From Williamsia sp. 1138 (lineage in GTDB: Bacteria > Actinomycetota > Actinomycetes > Mycobacteriales > Mycobacteriaceae), in contig NZ_MJEJ02000040.1 of assembly GCF_002095435.2 (NCBI RefSeq), forward strand, positions 62,001 through 126,000: a stretch of DNA of 64,000 nt, read 5' to 3'. Positions 19,985-31,774 of this stretch are shown here, piece after piece. The notes beneath the pieces are model-generated. The model had not been told where the DNA came from. It made no database searches and was given only the letters and a program-made list of their open reading frames with translations. Numbering within the stretch: position 1 is the first letter of the stretch; every line of letters begins with the position of its first letter. Made by a program: the position numbers and the translations under genes.

Positions 19985-20959
19985 ATGAGCGCCAAAAAGA
20001 GAAGTAAGGGCCGGTTGCTGCTGCTGGCGATCCTCGGTCTGGGGATCCTGAGCATCATCGCGATCATCCTCGTGGTGATCTTGATCATCAATCTGTTCAA
20101 GCCGGAACCGTCCGGCCCCACCGGTCCGAGCGGCTCTCCGTCGAGCTCGGCCCCGCGGCCGACCGCCCAGCCGGCGGACTGCCCCGACGTGCAGGTGATC
20201 GTGGTACCGGGAACGTGGGAGTCGGCAAGCGACGACGACCCCTACAACCCGACGTCGAACCCGAACTCGTTGATGCTCAAGGTGTCCGCGCCGCTGGCGA
20301 ACGAGTTCGACAGCTCTCGTGCCGACGTCTACACGGTCCCGTATGTGGCGCAGTTCAAGAACCCGACCAACTTGGCCGACCGGCAGGTGGACTACAACAC
20401 CTCGCGCGCCGAGGGAACCAACGCGACGCGGGCGAAGATCGCCGAGGTCAATCAGAAGTGCCCGCTGACCAGTTTCGTCCTGACAGGGTTCTCGCAGGGT
20501 GCGGTCATCGCCGGCGACATCGCAGGTGAGATCGGTAACGGCCGGGGCCCGGTGTCGCAGGATCTGGTCGTCGGGGTCGGGTTGATCGCCGACGGTCGCC
20601 GCCAGCCGAATCAGGTCGGTAACGCCGGACCGAACCCGCCGGGGGTCGGGGCGGAAATCGCCCTCGACATCCTGCCGATCCCGGGAATCGACCTCACGGG
20701 GCCACGGCCGGGTGGATTCGGCGAACTCACCGACCGTAGCTATTCACTGTGTGCGCCCGGCGATTTGATCTGCGATGCACCGACGATCGCGAATCCGGTC
20801 GAAGGTCTGACGAAGCTCATGGGCGCGATCAACAACCCGGTGCACGCGATGTACAACACCACGCGTTACTGGAGCGACAACGGACAGCCGGCCACCGTCT
20901 GGATGACCGACTGGGCGCGAGGTGTCATCGACAAGGCGCCGTTCCCGAAGCACGAGTGA
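19985..20959 (+). CDS. Culp6-type cutinase-family phospholipase/thioesterase
   Basis: 324 residues with a basic start, one N-terminal membrane anchor (about residues 10-37) and a Pro/Ser linker. The cutinase fold begins at CPDVQVIVVPGTWES. The nucleophile is Ser170 in GFSQG, the acid is in CAPGDLICD and the His is in NNPVHAMY. The gene is placed like M. tuberculosis Rv3802c (culp6), next to fadD32-pks13-accD4. Rv3802c is an essential membrane-anchored enzyme with phospholipase A/thioesterase activity, linked to mycolate metabolism. The same role is inferred here from synteny. Confidence 0.9.
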   Translation: MSAKKRSKGRLLLLAILGLGILSIIAIILVVILIINLFKPEPSGPTGPSGSPSSSAPRPTAQPADCPDVQVIVVPGTWESASDDDPYNPTSNPNSLMLKVSAPLANEFDSSRADVYTVPYVAQFKNPTNLADRQVDYNTSRAEGTNATRAKIAEVNQKCPLTSFVLTGFSQGAVIAGDIAGEIGNGRGPVSQDLVVGVGLIADGRRQPNQVGNAGPNPPGVGAEIALDILPIPGIDLTGPRPGGFGELTDRSYSLCAPGDLICDAPTIANPVEGLTKLMGAINNPVHAMYNTTRYWSDNGQPATVWMTDWARGVIDKAPFPKHE

Positions 20960-21094
20960 TCGCATTTTGCCGGGCTCGGGTCCGGAAGTAACGTTGTCCC
21001 GGCCAACCCCTGGCTGACCGGGATATCGGGCGGACTGGGCCCCGGTCCGGCCTGCGATGGTGCCGGGTGACTTTTGTGAAACAGGAGACCTGAG

Positions 21095-22090
21095 ATGACG
21101 TCAGCGAATGCCGAGTCGGGCCTGCGCAAGTTCCGGTTCGGGGCGGGTGGCGAGGGCAACCGTGACGAAGGTGGTGCCCGCAAGTTCGTCAAACTCGCGC
21201 AGACCGCCGAGGAATACGGATTCGACACCTTCGCTGTGCCCGACCACCTCGGCAACCAGGTCGGCCCGCTCGCCGCGCTCGGCGCGCTGAGCCAGGCCAC
21301 GGACAAGATCCGGCTGGCCACCTCGGTCCTCGCGAACGGATATCGCCATCCGGCTCTGCTGGCGAAAGAGGCCACGACCATCGATGTGCTGTCCAAGGGC
21401 CGTCTCGAACTGGGCATCGGCGCGGGCTGGATGAAAGAGGAGTTCGACAAGGCCGGGATCGAGTTCGAGTCCCCGGGTGCCCGGATCCGCCGCCTCGACG
21501 AGTCGCTGACGATCCTCGATGGCCTACTGCGCGGCGAAGAAGTCAATTTCGACGGCGAGTTCTACACCATCAAGGGCCTCGTCGGCAGCCCGCGACCGCG
21601 GCAGGGACCTCGGCCGCCGATCGCGGTGGGTGGCGGCGGACCCAAGATGCTGGCGCTGGCCGCAAAGCACGCCGACATCATCTCTGTGGCCACGGGCACC
21701 ACTGCCGAGGGCAAGCTGCGGTTGTCGGACATGACGATGGAGAAGACCATCGAGCGCGTCGATCGCATCCGGCAGGCCGCCGGTGACCGGTTCGCCGAGA
21801 TCGAGCTGAACTGGACGATCGCGACCATCGTGGTCACCGACGACCGGGAGGCGACCGCCGAGATGGCACTGGCCGCTCTCGATCAGGGGTACCCCCCGAA
21901 CATCGCGATGGACGTCAAGCTCTCCGTCGAGGACATCCTGCAGTCGCCGTACCTGGCGTTCGGGTCATTCGAGCAGATCGCCGAGCAGATCCGTGAGGTC
22001 CGGCGCAGGACCACGATGTCGTACGTCGGAATCTTCCCGACCCAGATGGATGCGTTCGCACCGGTCATCCCGCTGCTCAAGGGCGAGTAG
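21095..22090 (+). CDS. LLM-class F420-dependent oxidoreductase
   Basis: 331 residues, TIM-barrel bacterial luciferase-like fold. Typical blocks are FDTFAVPDHLG, IRLATSVLANGYRHPALLAKEATTIDVLSKGRLELGIGAGW, PPIAVGGGGPKMLALAAKHADI and a C-terminal FGSFEQIAEQIREV. It resembles the TIGR03621 group of probable F420-dependent enzymes in mycolic actinomycetes. The substrate is unknown. AGGAGACC lies just before the ATG at 21095. It sits between culp6 and fadD32, which are adjacent in M. tuberculosis, so it is an insertion in the mycolate cluster. Confidence 0.85.
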   Translation: MTSANAESGLRKFRFGAGGEGNRDEGGARKFVKLAQTAEEYGFDTFAVPDHLGNQVGPLAALGALSQATDKIRLATSVLANGYRHPALLAKEATTIDVLSKGRLELGIGAGWMKEEFDKAGIEFESPGARIRRLDESLTILDGLLRGEEVNFDGEFYTIKGLVGSPRPRQGPRPPIAVGGGGPKMLALAAKHADIISVATGTTAEGKLRLSDMTMEKTIERVDRIRQAAGDRFAEIELNWTIATIVVTDDREATAEMALAALDQGYPPNIAMDVKLSVEDILQSPYLAFGSFEQIAEQIREVRRRTTMSYVGIFPTQMDAFAPVIPLLKGE

Positions 22091-22332
22091 CCCATGATCT
22101 TTGCCATGGTGGCGTAGGTTGACCCTCGGCGCTATCCCCTCCGGGGTGACCACCTGGCAAAAGGAGAGTTACTGACCGGTAGTATGTTGGCGATTTGGCT
22201 CGGGCCTGAACGCGGCTGCGAGTCTTGTTTGGCTTGATAAGAAGAATAAGGAACGCTGAGAGGTCGAGGCGTCTACAGAACCGGTGACCACACGTATTTC
22301 GGCAGGTGTCGGAGTCGCTATCAGGAGTGCGA

Positions 22333-24231
22333 ATGAACAACGAGTTTGACCAGTTTTTGGATGAGGACGGCAATCTGTTCTTCACCGAAGACGCAACCCT
22401 GGTCGACTACGTCGAGCGCAACGTCGCGGAGCAGGCCGACACCCTGGCTTACCGGTTCATGGACTACAGCCGCGAACGTGACGGCGAGGCCATCGACCTG
22501 ACGTGGTCCCAGTTCGGCAAGCGGTTGCGTGCCATCGCCGCCCGTCTGCAGCAGGTCACCGAACCGGGCGACCGCGTGGCGATCCTGGCCCCACAGTCGC
22601 TCGAATACGTCATCGGTTTCTTCGCCTCGCTGTATGCGGGCAACATCGCCGTACCGCTGTTCTCCCCGGACGAACCCGGCCACACCGACCGGCTGACCGC
22701 AGTGCTCGCCGACTGCAAGCCCAGCGCGATCCTGACGTCGACCAAGTCGGCCGAGGCCGTGCGCGACTTCTTCAAGCCGCTGCCCGCCAAGGAACGCCCT
22801 CGCGTCATCGCCGTCGACGCCGTCCCGGATTCGGTCGGCGAGACCTGGGTCCGCCCGACGCCGAAGCTCCACGACACCGCGTACCTGCAGTACACCTCGG
22901 GTTCGACTCGCGTCCCGGCCGGCGTGATCATCACCTTCGAGTCGGTGGCGGCCAATGCGCTGCAGATGATCGACGCGATCGAGTTCGACCACAATTCGCG
23001 CGGGGTGACCTGGCTGCCGATGTTCCATGACATGGGACTGCTGACCGTCATCCTGCCCGCACTCGGTGGCAAATACATCACCATCATGAGTCCACAGGCC
23101 TTCGTACGCAGGCCCGGCCGATGGATCAAGGAACTCGCGGCGCAGGCCGACGGGACCGAAACGTTCGCCGCAGCACCGAACTTCGCCTTCGAACACGCGG
23201 CCGTGCGCGGCCTCCCGAAGGAAGGTGAGGACCTCGACCTGAGCAACGTCATCGGTCTGATCAACGGCAGCGAGCCGGTCACGGTCAGCTCGATGAAGAA
23301 GTTCAACGATGCGTTCGGTCCCTACGGTCTGCCGAAGACGTCGATCAAACCGTCCTACGGCATGGCCGAGGCGACGCTGTTCGTCTCGTCCACCAAACGC
23401 GACAACGAGGCCAAGATTGTCTACGTCGACCGCGAGGAGCTCAACGCGGGCACGTTCAAGATCGTCGACCAGGACGCACCCGGTGCGGTCGCGCAGGTAT
23501 CGTGTGGTCAGGTCTCGGTGAGCCAGTGGGCGGTCATCGCGGACTCCGAGACCGGTGCGGAGCGCCCCGACGGCCGCGTCGGGGAGATCTGGCTGAACGG
23601 TATGAACATCGGACACGGCTACTGGGGACGTCCGGAAGAGACCGAGGAGACGTTCAACAACACTCTCGTCACCCCGCTCGACGAGGGCAGCCACAGTGTC
23701 GGCGCACCGAAGAACAGCAAGTGGATGAAGACCGGCGACTACGGCGTCTGGCTCGATGGTGAGCTCTACATCACCGGCCGCGTCAAGGATCTGGTGATCG
23801 TCGACGGCCGCAACCACTACCCACAAGATCTGGAGTTCTCCGCGCAGGAGGCCAGCCCCGCCCTGCGCCCGGGCTTCGTCGCCGCGTTCGCGGTCCCGGC
23901 GAACGAGCTCCCTGAGGTCGTGTTCGAGAACTCGGCCAGCGGCCTGAAGTTCGATGCCGACGACGCGTCGGAGCAGTTGGTGATCGTGGCCGAACGTGGA
24001 CCCGGCAAGAAGGTGGATCCGCAGGAGGTCGCCGACACGGTGCGCGCGTCGGTGGCGCAGCGACATGGCGTGATGGCACGCGACGTACTGATGGTCCCAG
24101 CCGGATCGATCCCGCGTACCTCCAGCGGCAAGATCGCCCGACGGGCGTGCAAGGCGGCGTACATCGACGGAACCCTGCGTGGTGGCTACCAGCAGACCGC
24201 GTTCCCCGATGCGCCGAACGAGAATCAATAG
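22333..24231 (+). CDS. fadD32: Long-chain fatty acid-AMP ligase FadD32
   Basis: 632 residues (M. tuberculosis: 637). It activates the meromycolic acid as acyl-adenylate and loads it onto the N-terminal ACP of Pks13. The adenylate-forming signature is YLQYTSGSTRVPAGV near residue 190. Other blocks are WLPMFHDMGLL, KPSYGMAEATLFVSS, KTGDYGVWLDGELYITGRVKDLVIV and the C-terminal SGKIARRACK. These are FAAL-type rather than CoA-ligase sequences. ATG 22333 is chosen for AGGAG seven nt upstream; the 242-bp gap before it suggests a promoter. Only 12 nt separate it from pks13. Confidence 0.97.
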   Translation: MNNEFDQFLDEDGNLFFTEDATLVDYVERNVAEQADTLAYRFMDYSRERDGEAIDLTWSQFGKRLRAIAARLQQVTEPGDRVAILAPQSLEYVIGFFASLYAGNIAVPLFSPDEPGHTDRLTAVLADCKPSAILTSTKSAEAVRDFFKPLPAKERPRVIAVDAVPDSVGETWVRPTPKLHDTAYLQYTSGSTRVPAGVIITFESVAANALQMIDAIEFDHNSRGVTWLPMFHDMGLLTVILPALGGKYITIMSPQAFVRRPGRWIKELAAQADGTETFAAAPNFAFEHAAVRGLPKEGEDLDLSNVIGLINGSEPVTVSSMKKFNDAFGPYGLPKTSIKPSYGMAEATLFVSSTKRDNEAKIVYVDREELNAGTFKIVDQDAPGAVAQVSCGQVSVSQWAVIADSETGAERPDGRVGEIWLNGMNIGHGYWGRPEETEETFNNTLVTPLDEGSHSVGAPKNSKWMKTGDYGVWLDGELYITGRVKDLVIVDGRNHYPQDLEFSAQEASPALRPGFVAAFAVPANELPEVVFENSASGLKFDADDASEQLVIVAERGPGKKVDPQEVADTVRASVAQRHGVMARDVLMVPAGSIPRTSSGKIARRACKAAYIDGTLRGGYQQTAFPDAPNENQ

Positions 24232-24243
24232 TCTGGACTGGCG

Positions 24244-27200
24244 ATGCCTGAACTGAACAGCTCGAGCGAGAAGAACCTGAACTCGGACGACAAGTTGCCG
24301 GGCTCGACGTTCGGTCCCGGGACTGACGACGATGGCGTCGACGTGACGCCCGTCGGTACACCACTTGCATCGGAGCACGGTTCCGACGGTGAGACCGCCG
24401 GGGACATGACCGTCACCGAGTTGCGGGAGTGGCTGCGGCAGTGGGTCTCCGACACCACCGGCCTACCGGTCGACCAGGTCTCCGATGACCGCCCCCTCGA
24501 GGAGTTCGGGCTGTCCTCACGCGACGCCGTGGCGATGTCCGGCGACATCGAGGACAAGACCGGGGTGATCCTCACCGCCACCGTCGCCTATCAGCATCCG
24601 ACCATCGCGTCCCTGGCCAAACGCATCATCGAGGGCGATCCCGACGAAGGTCGCGACGACGACGAGGACTCCGCCCGCTATCAGCGCGTACGCGGCGACG
24701 ACGATGACATCGCGATCGTCGGTGTGGCCACCCGGTTCCCGAAAGCGGGCCACACCCCGGAGTCGACCTGGGACCTGCTGATCAACGGGCGTGACGGCAT
24801 CAGCGATCTGCCGGAGGACCGCTGGACCGAGTTCAAGGCCGAACCGCGTATCGCCAAGGTGCTTGCCGATGCCAATCTGCACGGCGGTTACCTCGACGAC
24901 GTCAAGGGATTCGACGCCGACTTCTTCCAGATGTCGCCGCGCGAGGTCGAGATGGTCGACCCGCAGCAGCGTCTTGCGCTCGAATTGACCTGGGAAGCCC
25001 TCGAACACGCGCACATCCCCGCCAGTGACCTCAAGGGCGGTCAGGTCGGTGTCTTCATCGGTAGCTCGACCAACGACTACCAGATGCTCGCGGTCTCCGA
25101 TCCCGAAGGGGCCGGCGAAACCGCCGCATACGCCCTCACCGGCACGTCCACATCCATCGTCGCGGGCCGGGTGTCGTATTACTTCGACTTTCGCGGTCCC
25201 TCGGTCGCCCTCGACACCGCCTGCTCGTCATCGCTGGTCGCGGTCCATCAGGCCGTGCGCAGCCTGCGCTCCGGGGAGTCCGATGTCGCCCTTGCCGGCG
25301 GCGTCAACATGCTCATCACGCCGGCGGCGACGCTCGGCTTCGACTCGGTGGGCGTGCAGTCGAAAGACGGACGCATCAAAGCTTTCTCGTCCGACGCCGA
25401 TGGCATGATCCGTGCCGAAGGCGGCGGACTCGTCGTGCTCAAGCGCCTGTCCGACGCACGACGTGACGGCGACAAGGTGCTCGCGGTGGTGGCAGGTTCG
25501 GCGGTCAACTCCGACGGCCGGTCCAACGGACTGCCTGCGCCCAATCCCGAAGCGCAGGTGCAGGTGCTGCGGTCGGCGTACACCGACGCCGCGATCGATC
25601 CGCGGGACGTCGACTACATCGAGGCGCACGGCACCGGCACCATCCTGGGTGACCCGATCGAGGCCGACGCCCTGGGACGCGTGCTGGGCAAGGGCCGCGA
25701 CGCCGACAAGCCGACCCTGCTCGGATCGGCCAAGACCAACTTCGGTCACCTCGAAGCCGCCGCCGGCGCTGCGGGTCTGATCAAGGTGGTGCTGGCACTG
25801 GGGGAGAACAAGCTCCCGCCGTCGCTGAACTACGCCGGACCCAACCCCTACATCCAGTTCGACGCCCTGCGCCTGCAGGTCATCGGAGAGGCCACGGACT
25901 GGCCGCGCTACTCCGGTCATGCCGTCGCCGGCGTCTCGGGCTTCGGATTCGGTGGCACCAACGCGCACGTGGTGGTGCGCGAGGTCACGCCCGAGGACCT
26001 CGCCGGTCCGGTCGCCCAGGACCCGGCCCCGGCGGCCCAGGCCACGGTGGAGGCATTCATCGATGACGATGACGACGACGAATACCTGACCGACGCCGAG
26101 CGCGCCGCGCTCGGGCAACTCGCCACCGCCACCTCCGCTGCCGACGAGCCTGCAGCGGAGATCGATCCGACTGAGGGCTTCGCGCCGTGTAAGGCGCAGG
26201 GTTCGGTTGTCCCGCTGGTGGTCTCGGGATTCCTGCCCTCGCGGCGACGTAAGTCGGCCGCCGATCTCGCTGACTGGTTCGAGACGGACGAGGCGAAGGC
26301 GACACCGCTCGTCGACATCGGCCGCACCCTGGCCCACCGCAACCATGGCCGTACCCGCTCAGTGGTGATGGCCCGCACCCACGACGAGGCACTCAAAGGC
26401 CTGCGCGCGGTGGCGGACAACAAGAACAGTCCGATCGTCTACACCTGTGACTCACCGGATTCGGCGTCCGCGGTGTGGTTGCTGTCGGGCTTCGGTTCGC
26501 AACACCGCAAGATGGCCAAGCAGCTCTACACCGAGAACCCCGTGTTCGCCGCCGCGGTCGACAAGGTCGACGCGCTGGTCCGAAGCGAGCTCGGATACTC
26601 CATGGTCGAGATAATCCTCGACGATTCGATCACCTACGAGATCGAGACCTCACAGGTCGGCATCTTCACCATCCAGATCGGGCTCGCGGAGTTGTTGCGC
26701 CATCACGGCGCGGATGCCGGTGTGGTGGTCGGACATTCGATGGGTGAAGCCGCAGGTGCGTACATCACCGGTGGGCTCTCGCTCGAGGACGCCGTCCGGG
26801 TCATCTGCCAGCGGTCCCGCCTGATGGGTGAGGCCGAGGCGACGCTGACCGGCGACGACATCCGGCTCATGGCGTTGGTCGAGTACAGCGCCGATGACAT
26901 CACCGATGTCCTCGTCGACTATCCCGACCTCGAGATCTGTGTCTACGCCGCGCCGACCCACACAGTGATCGGCGGACCCGAACCGCAGGTCGACGCCATC
27001 GTGGCGCGCGCCGAGAGCGAGGGCAAACTCGGCCGGAAGCTTGCGACGAAGGGTGCGAGCCACACGTCGCAGACCGATCCGCTGCTCGGTGAACTCGCTT
27101 ACGAGCTCACCGGGATCGAGCCGTTGTCGCCGAAGATCGGCTTCTACAGCTCGGTCGACCGCGAGGCGTTCTACCGTCCGGGCCATGCACCGGTGCACGC

Positions 27201-29538
27201 GGTGGAGTACTGGACCAAGGGCCTGCGACACAGTGTCTGGTTCTCCCAGGCGGTGTCGAAGTCCGTGGAGAACGGGCACACCACGTTCCTGGAACTCTCT
27301 CCCAACCCGGCCGTGCTGATCTCCGTTGCCGCGGTGACGTTCTCGGCCGGTATCCACGACGCCGAACTCATCGAGACACTTCGCCGCAAGGAAGACGAGA
27401 GCTACGGCGTGATCAATGCGCTGATGAAGCTCTACGTCCACGGGCATGCCGTCGATGTCGGATCGCTCTTCGGGCAGGGCGATTTCGCCCACGTCCCGCG
27501 AACCCGCTTCGAGCGCAAGCCCTACTGGCTCACCGCGTCGATCTCGGGTGGTTCCGGCGAGGGCCGGATCCCAGGATCACATGTGTCACTGCCCGACGGC
27601 CGCCACGTATGGCAGGTCGCGGCGTCCGCGGCCACCGATCTGACCGAGCTGGTGAAAGCCGCGGCAGGGCAGGTGCTGTCCGACGTGCAGGTCACCGCGG
27701 TCCAGCCGCACGGCGAGGCACTCGGAGCCACGACCTTGACAACAACCCTCGCACCCCACCCCGGCGGCGGTGCCCTGCAGGTGCATGCCGCCCGCGGTGA
27801 TTCGTTCCAGCTGTTGCTCGACGCCGTCGTCACCTCCGGTGCGGCAGTGGCGGCTCCGGCTGTTCCCGACTCCGCTGCGGCCCCGGTCAGTGCGGAGAAG
27901 TCTGGTTTCGTCGACAACTCCGTGACGACCGATCCCGAGGTGTCCGATGAGATCGGTGCCCGCTGGGATCCGAAATCGGGCGAGAGCGTCGATGATCGGC
28001 TGGCCAACATCGTCGCCGAGTCGATGGGTTACGAACCCGAGGACCTGCCCCGCGAGATCCCGTTGATCGAGCTGGGCCTCGACTCTCTGATGGCGATGCG
28101 TATCAAGAACCGTGCCGAGTGGGAGTTCGACATCCCGCAGCTGCAGCTCCAGGCGATGCGAGATGCGAACCTGCAGGACGTCGTCAAGTTCGTCACCTAC
28201 GCCGTGGAACATCGCGACGAGGTGCAGGCCCTCGCCGCCGAGGCCGAGGGCAAGGGCGAACTCGATACCGCCGCGCTGGCCCAACTGATCGAGGCCGGTG
28301 ACACCAACGACGCGGGAGAGCCCGAAGCACAGGCACAGGCGATCGCCGAGGCCGAGACGGCAGCGGCTACCGAAGCCCCTGCCGAGCCTGCGGTGACCAC
28401 CGAAACCGTTGTCGCTCCTGCGAACCTGCAGAATCAGGCAGCAGTCGCCGCCGCGGCCGGCGCTGATGTGCCTCCGCGCGACGCCGCCGAGCGCCTCACC
28501 TTCGGGGTGTGGGCAGTGGTGACCGGCAAGTCGGCGGGTGGGATCTTCAATCCCCTTCCGGTACTCGACGACGAGATGGCCGAGAAGCTGACCGCCAGGC
28601 TCTCCGAGCGTGCGGGTGGCGAACTCGACATCGAGGACGTCATCGACGCCGACAACATCGAGACGATGTCGAACTACGTGCGCGAGCACCTCGAGGGCGG
28701 TCTCGTCGATGGGTTCGTCCGCTACCTCCGGACACCGGAGAACTCCGATCGGACACCGGTATTGGTGTTCCACCCCGCCGGTGGTTCGACCGCTGCGTAC
28801 GAAGCTCTGCTCAAACGGCTTCCGGCCGACGTGCCCGTCATCGGGTTCGACCGTGTCGAAGGCACCATCGAAGAACGCGTCAAGCAGTACTACCCGAAAC
28901 TCAAAGAGGTGCAGCCGGAAGGGCCGTACATCCTGGTCGGATGGTCGCTCGGCGGCGCACTCGCGTACGGCGCCGCGCAGTTGCTCACCGAGGCGGGCGA
29001 CGAGGTGTCGTTCGTGGGCCTCATCGATGTGGTCAGGCCTCGCGAGCCCATCGTCGACACCCCGGAGGCCAAGCGGGCCCGGCTCGAGCGCTACTACGAG
29101 TTCGCAAAGCGCACCTACGGTCTCGACGATGCGCCGCTGCCGATGGAACGTCTGGTGAACGCCGATGACGAGGGACAGTTCCGGATCATCATGGAAATGC
29201 TCGCGATGAGCGACGCCAAGATCCCCGGCGGGATCATCGAGCACCAGCGCACCAGCTTCCTCGACAACCGGGCCCTGACCACCGTCGAGCCGACCAGGTA
29301 CGACGGCAAGGTGATCCTCTATCGCGCCGAGAAGATGCACGAGGGCGCCATCGAGTTGGAGCCCCAATGGGCCGTGATCGATGAAGACGGTCGATGGGGT
29401 GAAGTCGTCGACGATCTCGAGATCGTCCACGTCGGAGGCGATCACCTGGGCATCGTCGACGAGCCCTACATCGGAATCATTGGTGCCGATCTGACCGCAC
29501 GGCTCGACGAACTCGCAGGGAAAGTGACCAAAGATTGA
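24244..29538 (+). CDS. pks13: Polyketide synthase Pks13 (mycolic acid condensase)
   Basis: 1764 residues (M. tuberculosis: 1733). It condenses the meroacyl chain with a carboxylated alpha-chain to form the mycolic beta-ketoester. Domains in order: N-terminal ACP with phosphopantetheine Ser in GLSSRDA (about 90); ketosynthase with active Cys in DTACSSSLV (about 327), EAHGTGT and [10 protein letters not shown]; acyltransferase with [11 protein letters not shown] (about 829); second ACP with LGLDSLMAM (about 1280); an Ala/Glu/Pro-rich linker; and thioesterase with [10 protein letters not shown] (about 1567) and a C-terminal GDHLGIV. The order ACP-KS-AT-ACP-TE is diagnostic. Its TGA overlaps the accD4 TTG start. 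Confidence 0.98.
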   Translation: MPELNSSSEKNLNSDDKLPGSTFGPGTDDDGVDVTPVGTPLASEHGSDGETAGDMTVTELREWLRQWVSDTTGLPVDQVSDDRPLEEFGLSSRDAVAMSGDIEDKTGVILTATVAYQHPTIASLAKRIIEGDPDEGRDDDEDSARYQRVRGDDDDIAIVGVATRFPKAGHTPESTWDLLINGRDGISDLPEDRWTEFKAEPRIAKVLADANLHGGYLDDVKGFDADFFQMSPREVEMVDPQQRLALELTWEALEHAHIPASDLKGGQVGVFIGSSTNDYQMLAVSDPEGAGETAAYALTGTSTSIVAGRVSYYFDFRGPSVALDTACSSSLVAVHQAVRSLRSGESDVALAGGVNMLITPAATLGFDSVGVQSKDGRIKAFSSDADGMIRAEGGGLVVLKRLSDARRDGDKVLAVVAGSAVNSDGRSNGLPAPNPEAQVQVLRSAYTDAAIDPRDVDYIEAHGTGTILGDPIEADALGRVLGKGRDADKPTLLGSAKTNFGHLEAAAGAAGLIKVVLALGENKLPPSLNYAGPNPYIQFDALRLQVIGEATDWPRYSGHAVAGVSGFGFGGTNAHVVVREVTPEDLAGPVAQDPAPAAQATVEAFIDDDDDDEYLTDAERAALGQLATATSAADEPAAEIDPTEGFAPCKAQGSVVPLVVSGFLPSRRRKSAADLADWFETDEAKATPLVDIGRTLAHRNHGRTRSVVMARTHDEALKGLRAVADNKNSPIVYTCDSPDSASAVWLLSGFGSQHRKMAKQLYTENPVFAAAVDKVDALVRSELGYSMVEIILDDSITYEIETSQVGIFTIQIGLAELLRHHGADAGVVVGHSMGEAAGAYITGGLSLEDAVRVICQRSRLMGEAEATLTGDDIRLMALVEYSADDITDVLVDYPDLEICVYAAPTHTVIGGPEPQVDAIVARAESEGKLGRKLATKGASHTSQTDPLLGELAYELTGIEPLSPKIGFYSSVDREAFYRPGHAPVHAVEYWTKGLRHSVWFSQAVSKSVENGHTTFLELSPNPAVLISVAAVTFSAGIHDAELIETLRRKEDESYGVINALMKLYVHGHAVDVGSLFGQGDFAHVPRTRFERKPYWLTASISGGSGEGRIPGSHVSLPDGRHVWQVAASAATDLTELVKAAAGQVLSDVQVTAVQPHGEALGATTLTTTLAPHPGGGALQVHAARGDSFQLLLDAVVTSGAAVAAPAVPDSAAAPVSAEKSGFVDNSVTTDPEVSDEIGARWDPKSGESVDDRLANIVAESMGYEPEDLPREIPLIELGLDSLMAMRIKNRAEWEFDIPQLQLQAMRDANLQDVVKFVTYAVEHRDEVQALAAEAEGKGELDTAALAQLIEAGDTNDAGEPEAQAQAIAEAETAAATEAPAEPAVTTETVVAPANLQNQAAVAAAAGADVPPRDAAERLTFGVWAVVTGKSAGGIFNPLPVLDDEMAEKLTARLSERAGGELDIEDVIDADNIETMSNYVREHLEGGLVDGFVRYLRTPENSDRTPVLVFHPAGGSTAAYEALLKRLPADVPVIGFDRVEGTIEERVKQYYPKLKEVQPEGPYILVGWSLGGALAYGAAQLLTEAGDEVSFVGLIDVVRPREPIVDTPEAKRARLERYYEFAKRTYGLDDAPLPMERLVNADDEGQFRIIMEMLAMSDAKIPGGIIEHQRTSFLDNRALTTVEPTRYDGKVILYRAEKMHEGAIELEPQWAVIDEDGRWGEVVDDLEIVHVGGDHLGIVDEPYIGIIGADLTARLDELAGKVTKD

Positions 29539-31085
29539 CTGACACGACCGCCGGGAAGCTCAAAGAGCTCCGCGAAAAGCTCGAGTCCGCAAAAGAACCC
29601 GGTGGCGACAAGGCCATCGCGAAGCGCGCTGCCAAGGGCATCGGGTCGCCGCGTGATCGCCTGAACATGCTGTTCGATCCCGGTACCTTCGTCGAGATCG
29701 GGCAGCTGGCCAAGATGCCCGGGGCCGCCGACACCGGGTATGGCGACGGCGTGGTCACCGGCCACGGCTTGGTGAACGGCCGTCCCGTGGCGGCGTTCTC
29801 GCACGATCAGGCGGTCTTCGGCGGCACGGTCGGTGAGATGTTCGGTCGCAAGGTCGCGGCCATCATGGAGTGGGCGGGCAAGGTGGGTTGCCCGGTGGTC
29901 GGTATCAACGACTCGGCGGGCGCCCGCATCCAGGACGCCGTCACCTCGTTGGCCTGGTACGCCGAGATGGGGCGCCGTAGCGACCTGATCTCAGGGCTGG
30001 CTCCGCAGGTGTCGGTGATCCTCGGGAAGTGCGCGGGCGGAGCGGTGTACGGCCCGGCCAACACCGATGTCCTGGTCGGCGTCAAAGACCAGAGCTTCAT
30101 GTTCGTGACCGGGCCCGATGTGCTCAAACAGGTGACCGGCGAGGACGTCACCCCCGAGGAGCTGGGTGGTTCGTTCAATCAGGCGCGCTGGGGCAACCTG
30201 CACCACCTCGCCGATGACGAGCAGGCTGCGTTCAACTGGGTTCGCGACTATCTCGAGTACATGCCGTCGACCGTTCACGAGCGGCCGCCGATCGTCAACC
30301 CCGGGCTCGAACCCGAGATCACCGAGACCGATCTCTCGCTCAACACCTTCATGCCCGACAACGACAACGCCGGCTACGACATGCGCGACATCATCGTCCG
30401 CATCTTCGACGACGGATCGTTCCACGAGATCGGCGAGCTCTACGCGTCCAACATCCTGACCGGATTCTCCCGGATCGACGGGGCGTCGGTCGGGATCGTG
30501 GCCAACCAGCCGAATGTCATGTCCGGTGTGCTGGACACGGATTCGTCGGAGAAGGCCAGCCGATTCGTCCGGCTGTGCAACGCCTACAACATCCCGCTCA
30601 TCTTCTTGGTGGACACCCCGGGCATCCTCCCCGGACTGGAGGAGGAGCGGAAGGGCACGATCAGGCGTTCCGGTCGTTTCCTCTACGCGTACGTCGAGGC
30701 CGATGTCCCGAAGATCACGGTGGTGCTGCGCAAGGCGTACGGCGGCGCGTATGCGGTGATGGGCAGCAAGCAACTCGGCGCCGACCTGAACTTCGCGTGG
30801 CCGACGGCCAAGATCGCGGTGATGGGAGCCGAATCCGCAGCGGCCGTGCTGACCCGGCGACAGACCGAGAACGCGACGCCCGAGGAAGCCGACAGGATCC
30901 GCCAAGATTTCATCGACTTCTACAACACGGCGATGGCCACCCCGTACCTCGCGGCCGAGCGCGGCTACATCGATGCGGTGATCGAACCGTCCGAGACCCG
31001 TCTGGCACTCCGGAAGGCGTTGGCGCAGCTGAAGGACAAGCACGTGATCAGGTCGCCCCGTAAGCACCTGTTGATGCCGATCTAG
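29535..31085 (+). CDS. accD4: Acyl-CoA carboxylase beta subunit AccD4
   Basis: 516 residues (M. tuberculosis AccD4: 522). Carboxyltransferase subunit that, with AccA3 and AccD5/AccE elsewhere, carboxylates the long alpha-chain acyl-CoA used by Pks13. Two crotonase-like halves are present. The N half has [22 protein letters not shown] and [15 protein letters not shown]. The C half has [44 protein letters not shown] and a closing [11 protein letters not shown] 29535 overlaps the pks13 stop by 4 nt (TTGA), which fixes the start. Last gene of the plus-strand operon, followed by a nested hairpin. Confidence 0.96.
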   Translation: MTDTTAGKLKELREKLESAKEPGGDKAIAKRAAKGIGSPRDRLNMLFDPGTFVEIGQLAKMPGAADTGYGDGVVTGHGLVNGRPVAAFSHDQAVFGGTVGEMFGRKVAAIMEWAGKVGCPVVGINDSAGARIQDAVTSLAWYAEMGRRSDLISGLAPQVSVILGKCAGGAVYGPANTDVLVGVKDQSFMFVTGPDVLKQVTGEDVTPEELGGSFNQARWGNLHHLADDEQAAFNWVRDYLEYMPSTVHERPPIVNPGLEPEITETDLSLNTFMPDNDNAGYDMRDIIVRIFDDGSFHEIGELYASNILTGFSRIDGASVGIVANQPNVMSGVLDTDSSEKASRFVRLCNAYNIPLIFLVDTPGILPGLEEERKGTIRRSGRFLYAYVEADVPKITVVLRKAYGGAYAVMGSKQLGADLNFAWPTAKIAVMGAESAAAVLTRRQTENATPEEADRIRQDFIDFYNTAMATPYLAAERGYIDAVIEPSETRLALRKALAQLKDKHVIRSPRKHLLMPI

Positions 31086-31097
31086 CAGCACCCACCC

Positions 31098-31168
31098 ACA
31101 AACCCACCCGTTGCAGACAAATCCAGGGGTTCGAGAGCCCTGGGTTTGACCAGAACGGGTGGGTTTGT
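31098..31168. terminator. Nested bidirectional hairpin terminator
   Basis: The outer stem pairs 31098-31112 with 31154-31168 (15 bp, perfect). An inner stem pairs 31118-31128 with 31138-31148 (11 bp, one G-T). The element lies between accD4 and the convergent membrane protein gene and can end transcription from both sides. Confidence 0.75.
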
Positions 31169-31179
31169 TGTCACCAGGC

Positions 31180-31683
31180 TCAGCTCGACTCGAGTTCTGC
31201 GTCCTCATCGGGATGGCGGATGTTGCCCGCGAACATCACGCCGATCGCGAAACCCATGATCGGGAACAGGTAGGCCCAGGTGAAGCCGATGTCGGGTAGG
31301 TAGCCGTCGTCGCCGTCGACGAGTTCGGCGTTGTGCGGCACCAGCCACACGGTGGCCAGCACCGCGGCGCCACCCAGCGTGCATCCGGCGACGGTCATGA
31401 TGCTGAGGAACTCGCTGCGGGTGGCGGGATCGAGGTGCTCGGTGAACCGCAGGGTCGCCCATCCGAAAACCCCGCCGCACAGCGCGAAGATCGGTGGGGT
31501 CAGCCAGATCAGCAATGGCACCTTGAGGTTCAGGTCCTGACCTCGCGGCACGTGGATGGTCGATTCGAGCCCGTCCACGTCCGGTGCGATGAAATACCAG
31601 GCGACGACGGCGATGATGCCGATGCCGAACCCCACCAGCGCTGCCTGTAGCCAGACGGCCCTCCACAGCCGTGTGACCATCAC
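31180..31683 (-). CDS. Small integral membrane protein, unknown
   Basis: 167 residues from GTG 31683, with GGGAGG just upstream. Four hydrophobic segments are visible: about 10-30, 57-77, 95-117 and 138-155. A conserved-looking periplasmic loop runs HVPRGQDLNLK. The C terminus is acidic (HPDEDAELESS). No family is recognised. It lies 91 nt downstream of embB on the same strand and might be transcribed with it. Confidence 0.65.
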   Translation of the reverse strand: MMVTRLWRAVWLQAALVGFGIGIIAVVAWYFIAPDVDGLESTIHVPRGQDLNLKVPLLIWLTPPIFALCGGVFGWATLRFTEHLDPATRSEFLSIMTVAGCTLGGAAVLATVWLVPHNAELVDGDDGYLPDIGFTWAYLFPIMGFAIGVMFAGNIRHPDEDAELESS

Positions 31684-31774
31684 CCGTCCTCCCGCATCGT
31701 CTTCCCGGTCAGTTACCCAGCCTCAGTGTTCCATGTCTGGGCAGCGGAAACGGCGATTAGACGGGGTCGAGCTG

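Noticed and set aside
22321-24378. 685-codon open frame on the minus strand opposite fadD32
   Set aside because: Codon-phase shadow of a strongly supported gene; no ribosome site, no recognisable motif. 27586-29445 opposite pks13 is rejected for the same reason.
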